This document shows positions 1 through 11,060 of a stretch of DNA of 64,000 nt, in pieces. Both the position numbers and the translations under genes were made by a program. This DNA comes from Otis tarda (Eukaryota; Chordata; Aves; Otidiformes; Otididae). Numbering within the stretch: the first letter of the stretch is position 1; the number at the start of each line of letters is the position of its first letter. The notes beneath the pieces were generated by a model. It had not been told where the DNA came from. It saw nothing but the letters and a program-made list of their open reading frames with translations, and did no database searches. The DNA lies in contig CM048557.1 in assembly GCA_026413225.1 (NCBI GenBank), positions 58,766,987 to 58,830,986 of the forward strand, in the 5' to 3' direction.

Positions 1-3000
1 TTTTCCTCATTAGTTCTTCACTGCAATGTTTTCCGGGATACTCCACTTCACTGCATTAGGGCAATTTTGTTGTCTTTTCAATTCCAAAGTAGAACAACAA
101 TGACAGTAGCATTTTAAAAAGTGTCTTATAATTGCCTAAATTGTATAACACCTTACTAGGATGTCAGGAAAACAGCCAAAGTATTTCACATTATAAAAGT
201 GGGCATATCACCTGATATAGCAATTTTGAGCACATTTCCAGACTAGCCAGAGTTTACAAGCTTTCTCAACTCTAGTTTAGCCAAAAGTCTTTCATGGACC
301 ATCTGGTTCTAATGATACAAAACTAGAATATTTGGTGTCCTTTTCACTATGCTACATTAAATTAAAGCTTAAAACATCAGTAAAACAAAATCCATTCTTT
401 TTACATTACATTTTTTAAATTAAATGTTAAGTATTTTGGCTAAGTAAATGTGTTTATTTTTGTAAAACTGTACAGCGTATACTATATGATACAGTCAGCA
501 GAATCCTTAGTTCAGTTATTCTTGCATATTCCTGGTCCACAGCCCACTGAGGCAAAGGGAAGTGTTTCCATTGACATCAATGGGCTCTAAATGAGGCTCC
601 TACTGTGAGTGACACCAGATCCTTACTTATCCTAAAACATGTATGAGGTTTTGACACTTTTCCCAAGAGAAAAGGTTCAAATTATGCTTACAGTAGCTCT
701 TTCTAAATTAAGTAATAAAAGGGCTCAAATATGCATTCCATGCACACTTGGGAACAGTGCATGGAATACAGTTAAATCAAAATACTAAGGATGTGATAAG
801 AGGTTTTATAGAAAAAGCTACTGTGAACCATACAGCCTTTGCATGCATTATAGCTAGCTATAAATGGGCTCTCTGGGTGTGACTTTCATAAGCACCTGCA
901 AGACTTCATCTTCTGGTAGTTGTTGAAAAGCAAAGGAGTTTTGAAAATCCCACCCTAAATGTAGCTCATAACTTCTGAACTCAGTCACAATAGGTTACAT
1001 TTCACCACCAGTCTTAGAAGCTTGTTCTGCATGTAGAAACACAGACCAAGATTTCATAAAATGTGTGGGAGAAAAGTCCATTTTTAACAATAGAAGTGCC
1101 AAGCTTCTATAGGTCCAAGGAGGTTAAACCAAACTGGAGCTCTGAGCAACCATGAAGGTAAATTAGCCACTGCCTCAAGAAGCTGACACCTTCCGTGCAT
1201 CAGCTAAGGTCAACCAACAGCAGATATGATTTCTTACTTATGAAATCCATTTATGTTTTACTGTAGCAAGTGGCCATAATCTTTTTCTATATGTTTTGTT
1301 TTTCTTTGTAGTTCCTATCACTACAAATCTCAGAGCGAAGTTTCATCCCTCTCACAGCAAACCAAATAGCAAATATCCTATCTATTTCACTGAGGTTAAC
1401 TGAGATACAGGTATTACCCAAAGGGGATATCACAGCCTGTTCTTTTCAATACGCTTACCCAAATCCAAATATGATAGTAGGGTAAAATTCATTTTATTGC
1501 TCCTTTCTTTCTGCTTTTTTCTTCTCTCTCCATGGTAGCTTCCATTTTACTATTACAAAATAGTTAGAACATATAGTTCTAACCCTGAATTCCTTACAAA
1601 GCTCTCTAAACAGGAGTTTTTCTGGAGTAAGAAAGGACTGAGAGAGGACTGCATGAATTGGCCCATACGGAGTTACATGCTAACTGTTGTTATTGTTCTC
1701 AGAGAGTGCATTTAAGGTTTTGGGAACAAACAATAAAATGAACAGCTGAACAATTTTAATCATGGCCCAGTTCCTAGTTACAATTATTTTTAAGCTGTCT
1801 CACCATTAGCTAGACTGTTTTTTTTCTCCAATGAAAAAAAATATATTATGTAAAACTTAAAGAAATACTGTTTTTAAATGACAGTAAAAGTTTAAAAAAG
1901 ATTCTCAGATGTAACATGCTCTTTCTTCTGCTCTTAGCCCAGCATTTCTGTATGAGTTACACGTAATTTTTAAAATGTTCCATTCTCTGTATACTTCATG
2001 TACAAGCCAATTCTCTAGGAAAATATGCTTTCCTAGATAAGTTAAAAGAGTGGCCTCTGAACTCTATGACTAGACAGAGAATATCAGATTTTGACCACAG
2101 ACATGTCTGAGCAAAACTAGAATGCATGCTCATATGAAAGGCATATTTCATGCATTCTCTATTTCAAAATACTACAGCAGGGACACATCAAATAAGAGTA
2201 AGATGACAGCTCACACAAGCAAATGAGAATGGAAGAATAAGATGGCACAAGGACGTGAAGACATTCAGAGAGACTACTGACCACGAATATCCTTTTAAGA
2301 TCCCTTCCTCATTCATTCAAGGCCCGATTCAATTACTTCCACTGGAGTCAACAGGAAGACTTGTGGTCTTCAATGTCTGTTATTGTGGCTCATTACTTGT
2401 GTTACAGTAGCACACTGAAGATTCAATTAAGCTCAAGCACTGTAATACCAGGTGCTATACAAACACCCACAGTGTCATAATCTCTTCTTACCGGAGCTTG
2501 CATCAAGCAAGACCTTGAATCATGTAGGGAAAAAAAAATAATACAGCAAACAAAACATGGGAAAGAATCTAAAGGGAGTTCAAGGGATTTAAGCGGGGTT
2601 ACATAAACAGTCAGTGGCAAAGCAAGGAAGACTTTCGTTGCTTGACTGTACCCAGTGCCCTATCTATTAAACAGTTCCGCCTGCTGATGAACTTCAGGTC
2701 AAACCTGCACTGCATAATATGAATGATAATTGAGTGAATGAAGTAAAAAACCTACCTGCTAAGTACAACGAACAGCTGTCACAGTGTTTCTCCATTGTCT
2801 AGATTACATGGACTGCAGTAAACCTACTTTGTGTGCAGAAGGCAGGAATCACTAGTGCTCCACTTGTTTTTAATAAGGGTTCTGCGAGAAAATGTCGTAA
2901 ACAGAAACACAGAATCACTCCAGAGGTTACCCATTTCCCTTCCTCCCACACTACAGCAAGCTCAGTTATAACCATGTCACTCCTAACAGATGTTTGTCTC

Positions 3001-3009
3001 ATCTGTCAA
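1..3009. other. Gene-free AT-rich DNA
   Basis: No reading frame here exceeds about 80 codons and none resembles a known protein. Visible items are a perfect 11-bp stem-loop at 735-767, a short segment around 565-595 containing TTGACATCAATGGG, and a similar weak segment near 2325-2365. The latter two resemble old amniote interspersed repeats. Nothing else stands out. Confidence 0.7.
735..767. repeat. Perfect inverted repeat (11-bp arms)
   Basis: Arm ATTCCATGCAC (735-745) is the exact reverse complement of GTGCATGGAAT (757-767), with an 11-base loop. It is a simple hairpin with no flanking feature that would give it a function. Confidence 0.8.
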
Positions 3010-4010
3010 TGGATGCTCCAAGCTATCATTAGGCAATCTCTTCCAGCACTTCACCCTCCTTGCCATTAGAACTGTTTTCCTTACTTCTAATCAGAACCTT
3101 TCTTGCTACAACTTATGCTATTAGTCCTTCTCCTACCATGTCCTCTCTTCAGTCTTCTCTTCTTTAGGCTAATGAACCCAAACACATACAAATCCCTCCT
3201 TTTAAATCATCTTGTTGACTAACATTCGGCTTGAGATCCACCGTAACCTTAGTGCTTTTTCTACAGTATTCTTACTTGGGTTCTCCATCCTACATTTACA
3301 CAGTGGATTATTCCTGTCTTAAGTGCAATAACTTGCACTTGTGTGTCAAACAACCCTAGAATTTTATGTCTAATATAATTTTGAATTCTAATTATTTTCT
3401 TTAGTGTATATAGAGTTAGTGTCAACTGCAAATTTTATAAGTCTGTTCAATACCATCATGAAGAATACTATTGAAAATCTTGAATACTGGGAGACCTCAA
3501 AAGATACTTATTTAATACACCAAAGAACTACTGAAAAATACTCTTCAGATACAGTTAGTAAGCCCATTTTGCACCCTTTCTATGATAGTTCAATTGAGAA
3601 TGTTTGCCTTGATTTCTTATTAGAATGTCATATAAAGCAGTATCAAAGATCTTACTAAAATCGGGATAGACTTGCTAATTCTTCTGTATCCTGAGCTTGC
3701 TGCTCTGTTGTAGATTGGCTTGAAAAGGTTTGACAACTGACAAAATTTCTTTCTGACTGTTATTCACATGTTGGGTGTTATTTGACTCTTTATCTTCTCT
3801 GTGTTTAAAATTAGGTTGTTTGTCACTTATTCCAGAATTTGGGGGGGAATTGTATTTATAATGATTAGTCCTTTCCTTCTAACTCTTCTTTTTCCTCCTT
3901 TCTAAAGGTTATCACTACCTTTTTGCCTTTCCTCACCTATCTTCAATGAGTTATCAATTACTAATTATCCCGAGGCTGGATTTTGTTAAATATCTCTAAA
4001 GGCGGTACAT
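3010..4010 (-). mobile_element. Ancient degraded CR1-type LINE, RT and 3' region
   Basis: Read on the minus strand, this segment follows the order of CR1 ORF2. From low to high coordinate there is a C-terminal part near 3035-3180 (antisense of the '[10 protein letters not shown]' stretch, seen as TCTTCTCTTCTTTAGGCTAA). Next comes a piece around 3225-3270 (GAGATCCACCGTAACCTTAG) and the ADDTK-type region at about 3415-3490 (GTGTCAACTGCAAATTTTAT). The motif-A region lies at about 3625-3670 (CAGTATCAAAGATCTTACTA), and a region upstream of the RT core at about 3900-3960. Many indels and stops destroy all frames. The match is by eye against the general layout of ancient amniote CR1. The ends are approximate and no octamer tail is visible. 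Confidence 0.6.
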
Positions 4011-4570
4011 ATATCCCAAACAATCTGAAACAACGGCAAATACTACGCAGTTAAAATCTGTACCTTAATGAAAGTACACAGGGAAGCATAAAGACTCATT
4101 TTGCAATTTCCTGAGTTCTTTCAGTGTTTTACTTTGCAATGTCAATTACCCCTTCAATAAAACCTTTTCCCCTTTTTCAAACAATTGGAGAAATTGTCTG
4201 GTTGTTTTTAGTAACATGTATTATTGCCTAGAAACAAAGCTGGATCATTAACATACAGATTTGGTCTTATGGCTACTAGGAATAAATGTCCTGTTTGGAT
4301 TCTCTAAAAAGGGATGAGTTCATATCTTCACTTTCCAAACAGCATAGCACTAGGCAGAAATAGCTGCTGAATTCTAGAAGTAGTGTTGATGCATCAGTGA
4401 AATGCTACTTCTAACCTAATTAAACCTATTATTCTGCAGAGCTAGTTATCCCAGACACAAAACAATATCATAAGCATCAATGCTTTCAGATTATGAATAA
4501 AGTTCTTCAAAGATAGTTAAGATTTTTTCTGCGCAGTGCTGCATCATTGATTTCAGCCAGAGCCAGATCA
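4011..4570. other. Gene-free spacer
   Basis: AT-rich sequence between the ancient CR1 and the 3' tail of the younger CR1. I see no gene, repeat or structured site. No target-site duplication flanks the younger element, as expected for CR1. Confidence 0.6.
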
Positions 4571-4658
4571 GAATCACAGAATCACAGAATCACAGAATTA
4601 TCAAGATTGGAAAAGACCTAAAAGATCATCCAGTCCAACCATCACCAATACTTCTCAG
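4571..4658 (-). repeat. CR1 3' UTR and octamer tail
   Basis: Between the ORF2 TAG and the end of the element are about 60 bases containing GGTTGGACTGGATGATCTTT on the element strand, a conserved CR1 3' segment thought to bind the element's RT. Three perfect copies of ATTCTGTG follow (4575-4598) plus a partial one (4571-4574). Confidence 0.9.
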
Positions 4659-7592
4659 CTAAATCATATCCCTCAACACAACATCCAAACGTTTCTTGAA
4701 CACCCCCATGGTCGGTGACTCCACCACCTCCCTGGGCAGTGCATTCCAGTGCCTGACTACCCTTTCCAAGAAGTAATATTTCCTAATGTCCAGCCTGAAT
4801 CTCCCCTGGCGCAGCTTGAAACCATTGCCTCTAGTTCTATCACTGTCTACACGAGAGAAAAGGCCGACCCCTAGCTCACTACAACCTCCCTTCAGGAAGT
4901 TATAGAGAGCTATAAGGTCTCCCCTGAGCCTCCTCTTCTCCAGACTGAACAATCCCAGCTCCCTCAGCCGCTCCTCATAAGGCCTGTGCTCCAGACCCCT
5001 CACCAGCTTCGTAGCCCTCCTCTGAACGCGTTCCAGGGCCTCAATGTCTTTCTTGCAGTGAGGGGCCCAAAACTGAACACAGTACTCGAGGTGCGGCCTC
5101 ACCAGTGCCGAGTACAGGGGGACAATTACCTCCCTGTTCCTGCTAGTAACACTGTTTTTGATGCAAGCCAGGATGCCGTTGGCCTTCTTGGCCACCCGGG
5201 CACACTGTTGGCTCATGCTCAGCCGAGCATCAATCAGTACCCCCAGGTCCGTTTCCTCCACACAGTCCTCCAGCCACTCCGCCCCAAGCTTATTGCTCTG
5301 CCTGGGGTTGTTGTGGCCGAAGTGCAGGACTCGGCATTTGGTCTTGTTGAACCTCATCCCATTGGCTTCAGCCCAGCACTCCAGCCTGTCCAGATCCCTC
5401 TGTAGGGCCTCGCTACCCCCAGGCAGATCCACACTCCCAGCCAATTTGGTGTCATCTGCGAACTTACTGAGGGTGCACTCAATGCCCTCATCCAGATCAT
5501 CAATAAAGATATTGAAGAGGACAGGCCCCAGCACCGACCCCTGGGGAACACCACTTGTGACCGGTAGCCAGCTGGATTTAACTCCATTCACCACCACTCT
5601 CTGAGCCCGGCCCTCCAGCCAGCTCCTTACCCAGCCAAGAGTGTACCCATCCAAGCCATGGGCTGCCAGCTTCTGCAGGAGAATACCGTGGGAGACAGTG
5701 TCAAAGGCTTTGCTGAAGTCTAGGTAGACCACATCAACAGCCTTTCCCTCATCCAGCAGATGGGTCACTTGATTATAAAAGGAGATCAGGTTGGTCAAAC
5801 AGGACCTGCCCTTCATGAACCCATGCTGGCTAGGCCTGATCCCCCGGCCATCCCGCACATGCCGCATGATCTCCCTCAAGACTATCTGTTCCATAACCTT
5901 CCCTGTAACCGAGGTCAGGCTAACAGGCCTGTAGTTCCCCGGATCCTCCTTACAACCTTTCTTGTAAATGGGAGTCACGTTGGCAAGCCTTCAGTCTTCC
6001 GGGACCTCACCAGTCAACAAGGAGCGCTGATAGATGATGGAAAGCGGCTCGGCTATCACCTCCACCAGTTCCCTCAGCACTCTCGGGTGGATCTCATCCG
6101 GCCCCATGGACTTGTGGCAGTCCAGTTGGAGTAGTAAGTCTCTGACCGTTTCTTCCAGAATCACAGGGAGGTTAGCGTGCTCCCCAGCCGAGACTACCAG
6201 GTCAGAGAGAGGAGTACCCTGAGGATAACTGGTCTGACCTTTAAAGACAGACGTAAAGAAGGCATTCAGAACCTCCGCCTTTTCCTTATCCTCAGTGGTC
6301 ACATTCCCAGCCTCATCCAGCAAAGAGTGGATATTCTCCTTTGTCCTCCTCTTACTGTTAATGTATTTATAAAAGAGTTTCTTATTCCTTTTCACCCCAG
6401 TGGCCAGGTTAAATTCAAGCTGTGCTTTTGCCTTTCTGATTTCACCTCTACACATCCTAATGACTTCCTTGTATTCATTCTCAGTTGCCCGTCCCTCCTT
6501 CCACAGGCGGTAGATTCTCTTTTTCTCCCGGAGCCTCAAGAATAGCTCCCTATTCATCCACGCCGGTCTTCTTCCCCGCCGGCTCATTTTGCGGCTCAGG
6601 GGGACCGCCTGCTCCTGCGCCCTTAAGACTTCCTTCTTGAAGAGCAACCAGGTCTCTTGGACCCCTTTATTCGCTAAGACTGAATGCCAGGGGACTCCCC
6701 CTACTAGTCTCTTGAACAATTCAAAGTCCGCCCTCCGGAAGTCCAAGGTAGCAGTTTTACTATTCCCCCTCCAAGCTCCACCATGAATTGAGAAATTTAT
6801 CATTTCATGGTCACTCTGTCCAAGGCAGCCCCCAACCTCATCTCCCACCAGACCTTCCCTGTTTGCGAACAGCAGGTCTAACGGGGCAGTTCCTCTCGTG
6901 GGCTCTCTGACCAGCTGCATCAGGAAGGCATCCTCTACGCACTCCAAAAACCTCCTAGACTGCTTCTTCTGTGCTGTGCTGTACTCCCAGCATATGTCAG
7001 GGAAGTTGAAGTCCCTCATGAGGACAAGGGCTGACGACCGTGCAGCTCGTGCCAGCTGCTTGTAGAATACCTCATCTGTCTCTTCATCCTGGTTTGGCGG
7101 TCTATAACAGATGCCCACCAGGATGTCTGCCTTGTCAGCCCTTCCTCTGATCTTTACCCATAGGGATTCAATGTTATCATCCCCAGTCACAATCTCAGTA
7201 GCAGAAAAGGATTCCCTAATGTAGAGAGCCACACCACCACCCCTCCTTCCTTGCCTGTCCCTCCTGAAGAGGTTGTAGCCATCCATTGCAGCGCTCCAGT
7301 CATGGGAGCAATCCCACCACGTTTCTGTTATGGCAACTAGGTCATAGTTTGCCTGTCGCACTATGGCTTCCAACTCTTCTTGCTTGTTCCCCATGCTGCG
7401 TGCATTAGTGTAGACGCACCTCAGCTGAGCCCCTCGCCTCTCTCCTAATCCCAATACCACTTCCCCAGGCCGATCTCTAGCAGGCCTGGCTTTATCCCCT
7501 TCCCCCTTGCTATCTAGTTTAAAGCTCTCTCTATAAGTCCCGCCAGCTCCTGGGCAAGTATCCGTTTCCCTTTTGGAGACAGGCAATTCCCA
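4659..7592 (-). pseudogene. CR1 ORF2, endonuclease-reverse transcriptase with one internal stop
   Basis: ORF2 of CR1 nicks target DNA and copies the element RNA by target-primed reverse transcription in the nucleus. The frame is open from 7592 to the TAG at 4659-4661, except for one TGA at 5991-5993. The two halves lie in the same frame, so only a single nonsense change separates them. Counting from TTG at 7586, the APE-type endonuclease shows TNARSM (Asn61), ITETWW (Glu88), MRDFNF (191-195, where GDFN is usual) and GQSDH (Asp259, His260). After the stop, the reverse transcriptase shows LDFSKAFD (Asp at 5718-5720), SGVPQGS and FADD at 5451-5462. The catalytic Asp residues are therefore present. 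The TGA lies in the linker before the RT core, where the residue is usually Trp (a TGG to TGA change). The whole frame is 975 codons, close to the usual CR1 ORF2 length. No ATG precedes the first endonuclease motif. Confidence 0.93.
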
Positions 7593-8062
7593 TCAGCCGA
7601 CCTCAGGCCAGGTGCCGAGTAGACCGCCCCGTGATCAAAGAATCCAAAATTTTTGCGTTTGCACCAGCCTCTCAGCCATGCATTTATAAGATGGCTTTTT
7701 CTGCTTATCTCAGTGTTTGTCCCTGCCACCAAAGGAATACTGGCAAACACTACTTGTATGCCCGCTCCATCAACTAACTTCACCAGCCTCCTAAAATCAT
7801 GTTTTATAATCCTCAGGCTTCTATCAGCAATCCCATCGCTGCCAGCCTGAACTATCAATAAAGGGTAATAATCAGAGGGGCGGATAAGGCTGGGGAGTTT
7901 TCTAGAAATATCCCTGACCCGGGCCGCAGGAAGGCAGCACACCTCCCTATGGGTAGGGTCAGGCCGACATATTGGACCCTCTGTTCCTCTCAGAAGAGAG
8001 TCGCCCACAACTATCACCCTCCTTTCTTTCTTGGAGGAGGCAGTCTTCAAACGTGGAGCCGT
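7514..8062 (-). CDS. CR1 ORF1 fragment, SGNH-type esterase domain
   Basis: This is the C-terminal part of CR1 ORF1. The family is known to carry an esterase (SGNH hydrolase) domain whose role in retrotransposition is not settled. From the TTG at 8050 the frame gives 178 residues. Block I is VVGDSLLRG with the nucleophile Ser at residue 18. The block III region reads QAGSDG (69-73), without a canonical GxND. The last block reads DGNCLS (153-158). SGNH enzymes normally have Asp-x-x-His here, so Cys156 stands where the catalytic His is expected (codon TGC at 7583-7585). The start is missing because of 5' truncation. A TGA lies at 8063-8065, and TTG 8050 is only the first possible alternative start, so no true start can be assigned. 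The frame ends in TAG at 7514-7516 and overlaps ORF2. Probably not expressed as a functional protein. Confidence 0.85.
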   Translation of the reverse strand, partial: TAPRLKTASSKKERRVIVVGDSLLRGTEGPICRPDPTHREVCCLPAARVRDISRKLPSLIRPSDYYPLLIVQAGSDGIADRSLRIIKHDFRRLVKLVDGAGIQVVFASIPLVAGTNTEISRKSHLINAWLRGWCKRKNFGFFDHGAVYSAPGLRSADGNCLSPKGKRILAQELAGLIERALN

Positions 8063-9560
8063 TCAGATTCAAAAATGGCAATTCCTTCCACCTACTGCCT
8101 TTCCCCACCAAGATAAAATAATGCAAAGCCAAGGTTCATCTAAGTAAATTCTTGAAGACAGGAAAATGTCACTTAGTCACTTGTATACAGCCTTGATACC
8201 AGATTAATACTAAATTCCATAACTGTGCAATTCTGAGTCCAAAAATTCCTACCTGCCTACCATGTTAACACAACCCATACATTGAAACTGGAAAAAGAAT
8301 CAGCAGAAATAGTTATAATCATTCTGATCTTCATCTTGTACTCAGTTAGTTCCTTTTTCACCCTACTTTCAATATGGAGAGAGTAATTTGACGGGCCACT
8401 TCTTAGTGACTACATTTCCAAGAATTTTAAGAAACAAAAACAGAGTTTGTTGCGAAAACATAAATTATTGTCATACTGCATAGTAAGAATACTGGATGGG
8501 AATATTTAGGTGGAATTGCCTCATTTTCTTTATTCTTTTTTAACTGTTGAAAAACACACCTAATGATTCTAAGTTATGTGAATCTTCTGCCCACTAACCA
8601 CAACCTTTCAATGCAAGGCCCAAACTACTTAATAGCATCCCCGTAAGTACAGTTGTTTTCAAAATAAGAGATCATGGAATAAACTCTGGGCAGGAGGACA
8701 AACCTATAAACAATTCAGACAGTTTTTTATACAAAGATTGGTTGGAATATCAAACAAACTGCCAAAAGTTATGCAGCCAGCAGTTAAAGTGACTTGTGTA
8801 CATTAATTCAAGAAAAAGTTGGATTATGCTTTGGAAAAGAAGGAAATACTACAGTGCAGCAGCCACAAACTTTTCTTTTTCCTCTTCTTTTCTGGAGTTG
8901 GGATTATGGGTAGACTGTTGCACATAGTTAATAAATGTACTATGATTAGCAAACTTTCTTATTTTGTTTTCTGTAATCTGCAAGAAGGTTTTGCATGGTT
9001 ATACAAGACTGACCACTGGGTTCCCTTTGCAAGATGACATTTATATCTTTACTTGCTGAAGTAAACATGTCTTTTTTTTGGCTTAAGAATGCCTAGCAGC
9101 ACTTTAAAAAGAAATTTAAGCCTAAAAAAAAAACAGATGAGGAAGACAAGATAAAATAAGACATCTTAACAAGTACACAGATGACTAGATAATTGAATAG
9201 ATACCTGGAGAACAGAAAAACTGAAATGAAAAGCATCTTCATCTGTTACAAGTTTCTGTCATGTCCAACCCTTTTGCAGTCATCAGGACTTATTAAACAG
9301 CAGTAAAAACAATCAGATCCAGGAGAAATAGTTCAGGGAAAAGGAAAACAACATGAAAAGTCAAGTGCAAATTCATTTTTCACCAAACTTTTGTGTCCTA
9401 ATAAAACTGATAAAAAATTGTTTTAATTGGAGGAAAAGTGATTCCCACAGTTTGCCAGAAAACTAAAAAACCAAGATAATCACCGATATGGAACACAGTA
9501 AAGAAGCAAAAGAAAAATAAATGAGGTTTCATGAAGCTTCAAACATTTCATTGGAAAAGG
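8063..9560. other. Gene-free DNA
   Basis: AT-rich sequence upstream (in element orientation) of the 5'-truncated CR1. There are homopolymer runs near 9066-9078 and 9124-9132. No gene or clear repeat is visible. Confidence 0.6.
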
Positions 9561-9622
9561 AAAAAGGTGCCTTCCAACACGGGCTGTTCTATGATTCTAT
9601 GATTCTGTGATTCTATGATTTT
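9561..9622 (+). mobile_element. CR1 3' tail fragment
   Basis: It begins near GGTGCCTTCCAAC and ends in four ATTCTRTG octamers at about 9589-9620. This is the extreme 3' end of a plus-strand CR1 and only about 60 bases remain. It sits directly before the start of another plus-strand CR1 segment. Confidence 0.8.
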
Positions 9623-9628
9623 ATACTC

Positions 9629-9997
9629 AATGCTTTCTTTACCTCACTCTTTACTAGGAAAGATATTTGCTTTTGGGAATCCCAGGCCCCAGACACTAGC
9701 AGGAAAGTCTGGAGCAAGGAATAGTTACCCTTGGTGGAGGAGAAACACACTAGGGAACATTTAAACAAACTGGACACTCATAAGTTCACAGGGCCTAAAA
9801 ACATGCACACATGCATGCTGGCCAGTGTCATTGAGAGACTTCTCTAAATTATATCTGAAAGGTTATGGCAGTCAGGAGAGGTTCCTGAATGGAAAAATAC
9901 CAACTCCTGTCTTCAAGAAGGGTAAGTATGAGGTTTTGGAGAACTACAGGTCAATCAGCCTCACCTTGGTCCCTGGGAAGGTGATGAAGCAAATAAT
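9629..9997 (+). mobile_element. CR1 LINE ORF2 fragment, left part (outer element)
   Basis: This plus-strand CR1 sequence covers the end of the endonuclease-RT linker and the start of the RT. A short stretch reads ENYRSISLTLVPGKVMKQII (about 9938-9997). It is interrupted at about 9997 by a minus-strand CR1 and resumes at about 11418 at the next expected codon. Frameshifts and stops show it is older than the element at 4571-8062. Confidence 0.85.
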
Positions 9998-10114
9998 CAT
10001 AGAATCATAGAATCTTTAAGGTTGGAAAAGACCTCCAAGATCATCAAGTCCAACCATCAACCTAACACCACCATGCCTACTAAGCCATGTCCCAAAATGC
10101 CATGTCTACATGTG
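9998..10114 (-). mobile_element. CR1 LINE 3' end (middle element, left part)
   Basis: It starts with the tail CATAGAATCATAGAAT and then continues TTTAAGGTTGGAAAAGACCT, the 3' end of a minus-strand CR1 of a subfamily different from the 4571 copy. It is cut at about 10114 by a solo LTR and continues at about 11224. The 9998 junction is uncertain by two or three bases because AATC is shared. Confidence 0.88.
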
Positions 10115-10286
10115 TGTCGTAGTTCAGTCCCAATCGGGACCAGACTACACAGTCTCTCTCTCTCACTCCCCCCACCCTCCGAGAGAACAGGGAGAGATAA
10201 TATAAGAAAAACGGCTCAAGGTTTGAGATAAGGACAAGGAGAAATCCTTACAGGCAAAACAGACTTGACTTGGGGAAAACTATTCA

Positions 10287-10292
10287 TTTATT
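10287..10292 (-). promoter_or_regulatory. LTR poly(A) signal AATAAA
   Basis: TTTATT on the plus strand reads AATAAA in LTR orientation, about 170 bases from the LTR 3' end. Whether it is used is unknown. Confidence 0.5.
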
Positions 10293-11053
10293 ACTAAAAA
10301 CAGCAGGATAATGAGACAGAGAACAAGATAAACTCCCCCACCCCTCCCCCTTCCCAAGCTTAACATTATCTCTACTACCTTCCCCCGCCTCGAGCGGCAC
10401 AGAGGGGAAGAATGGGGGTCGCGGTCAGTTCATTACACGTTGTTCTACGCCACTGCTTCATGGTCAGGGGAAAAACTCCTTACATTCCTCCCCATACGCC
10501 ACAGTCCTGCGTGAAACTGCTCTGGCGTGGGTCATCTCTTCCACGGAGTGCAGTCTCTCCTGAATAGCTGCCCCAGCGGGCCCTCCATGGGCCACAGCCG
10601 CCTTCAGGCATCCACCTCCCCCGGTGTGACATCCTTCACGGGCTCCAAGTGGATCTCTGCTCCTCCGTGGACCTCCATGGGCTGCAGGGGGACAACCTGC
10701 TCCACCATGGTCTTCACCACGGGCTGCAGGGGAATCTTAGCCAGGAGCCACATTACTCCTCCCCCTCCTTCTTCACTGACCTTGGTGTCTGCAGCCATTC
10801 CTCTCACAACAAAAGTTCTTCACAACAGGCTGGCAGACGCCTCTCAGAATCTCTTCACATCATCCAGCTCATCTCCTCTCCACTTCTTGCAGCCGGGCCG
10901 GGCCCAGTCGGTCCCAGTCAGCCGCCTGGCAAGAGGCCAGAGGGTGAGGCCTGCAAGGCCCATGAGGCCTGCGCCTCCCCCTCTGCGCCTCTGCCCCCGC
11001 TCAGCTTCTTCACATCTTCTCTTCTCTCTTTTTTTTTTTTCTGTTTTCCCCTT

Positions 11054-11060
11054 CTAAAAT
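11054..11060 (-). promoter_or_regulatory. LTR TATA-like box
   Basis: TAAAATA on the plus strand reads TATTTTA in LTR orientation, about 165 bases from the LTR 5' end. It is a plausible core promoter by position and sequence only. Confidence 0.4.

Larger units (their letters stand above)
4571..8062 (-). mobile_element. CR1: Near-intact 5'-truncated CR1 LINE
   Basis: This is a 3.5 kb CR1 non-LTR retrotransposon on the minus strand. It holds the C-terminal esterase part of ORF1 (7514-8062), an overlapping ORF2 (4659-7592), a short 3' UTR of about 85 bases, and a terminal array of three CACAGAAT octamers at 4575-4598 (ATTCTGTG on the element strand). The octamer tail without poly(A) and the lack of a target-site duplication are typical of CR1. 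The 5' end falls inside ORF1: the esterase frame is open only from just after a TGA at 8063-8065, and the PHD-type N-terminal part expected for CR1 ORF1 is missing. The exact 5' junction is uncertain by tens of bases. Frames broken only once imply a fairly recent insertion. Confidence 0.95.

Noticed and set aside
4986-5604. Open frames on the plus strand opposite ORF2
   Set aside because: Antisense shadows of the CR1 reverse transcriptase.
5991-5993. Internal TGA considered as programmed readthrough or selenocysteine
   Set aside because: CR1 relatives usually have Trp here and a single TGG to TGA change explains it. There is no reason to expect recoding.
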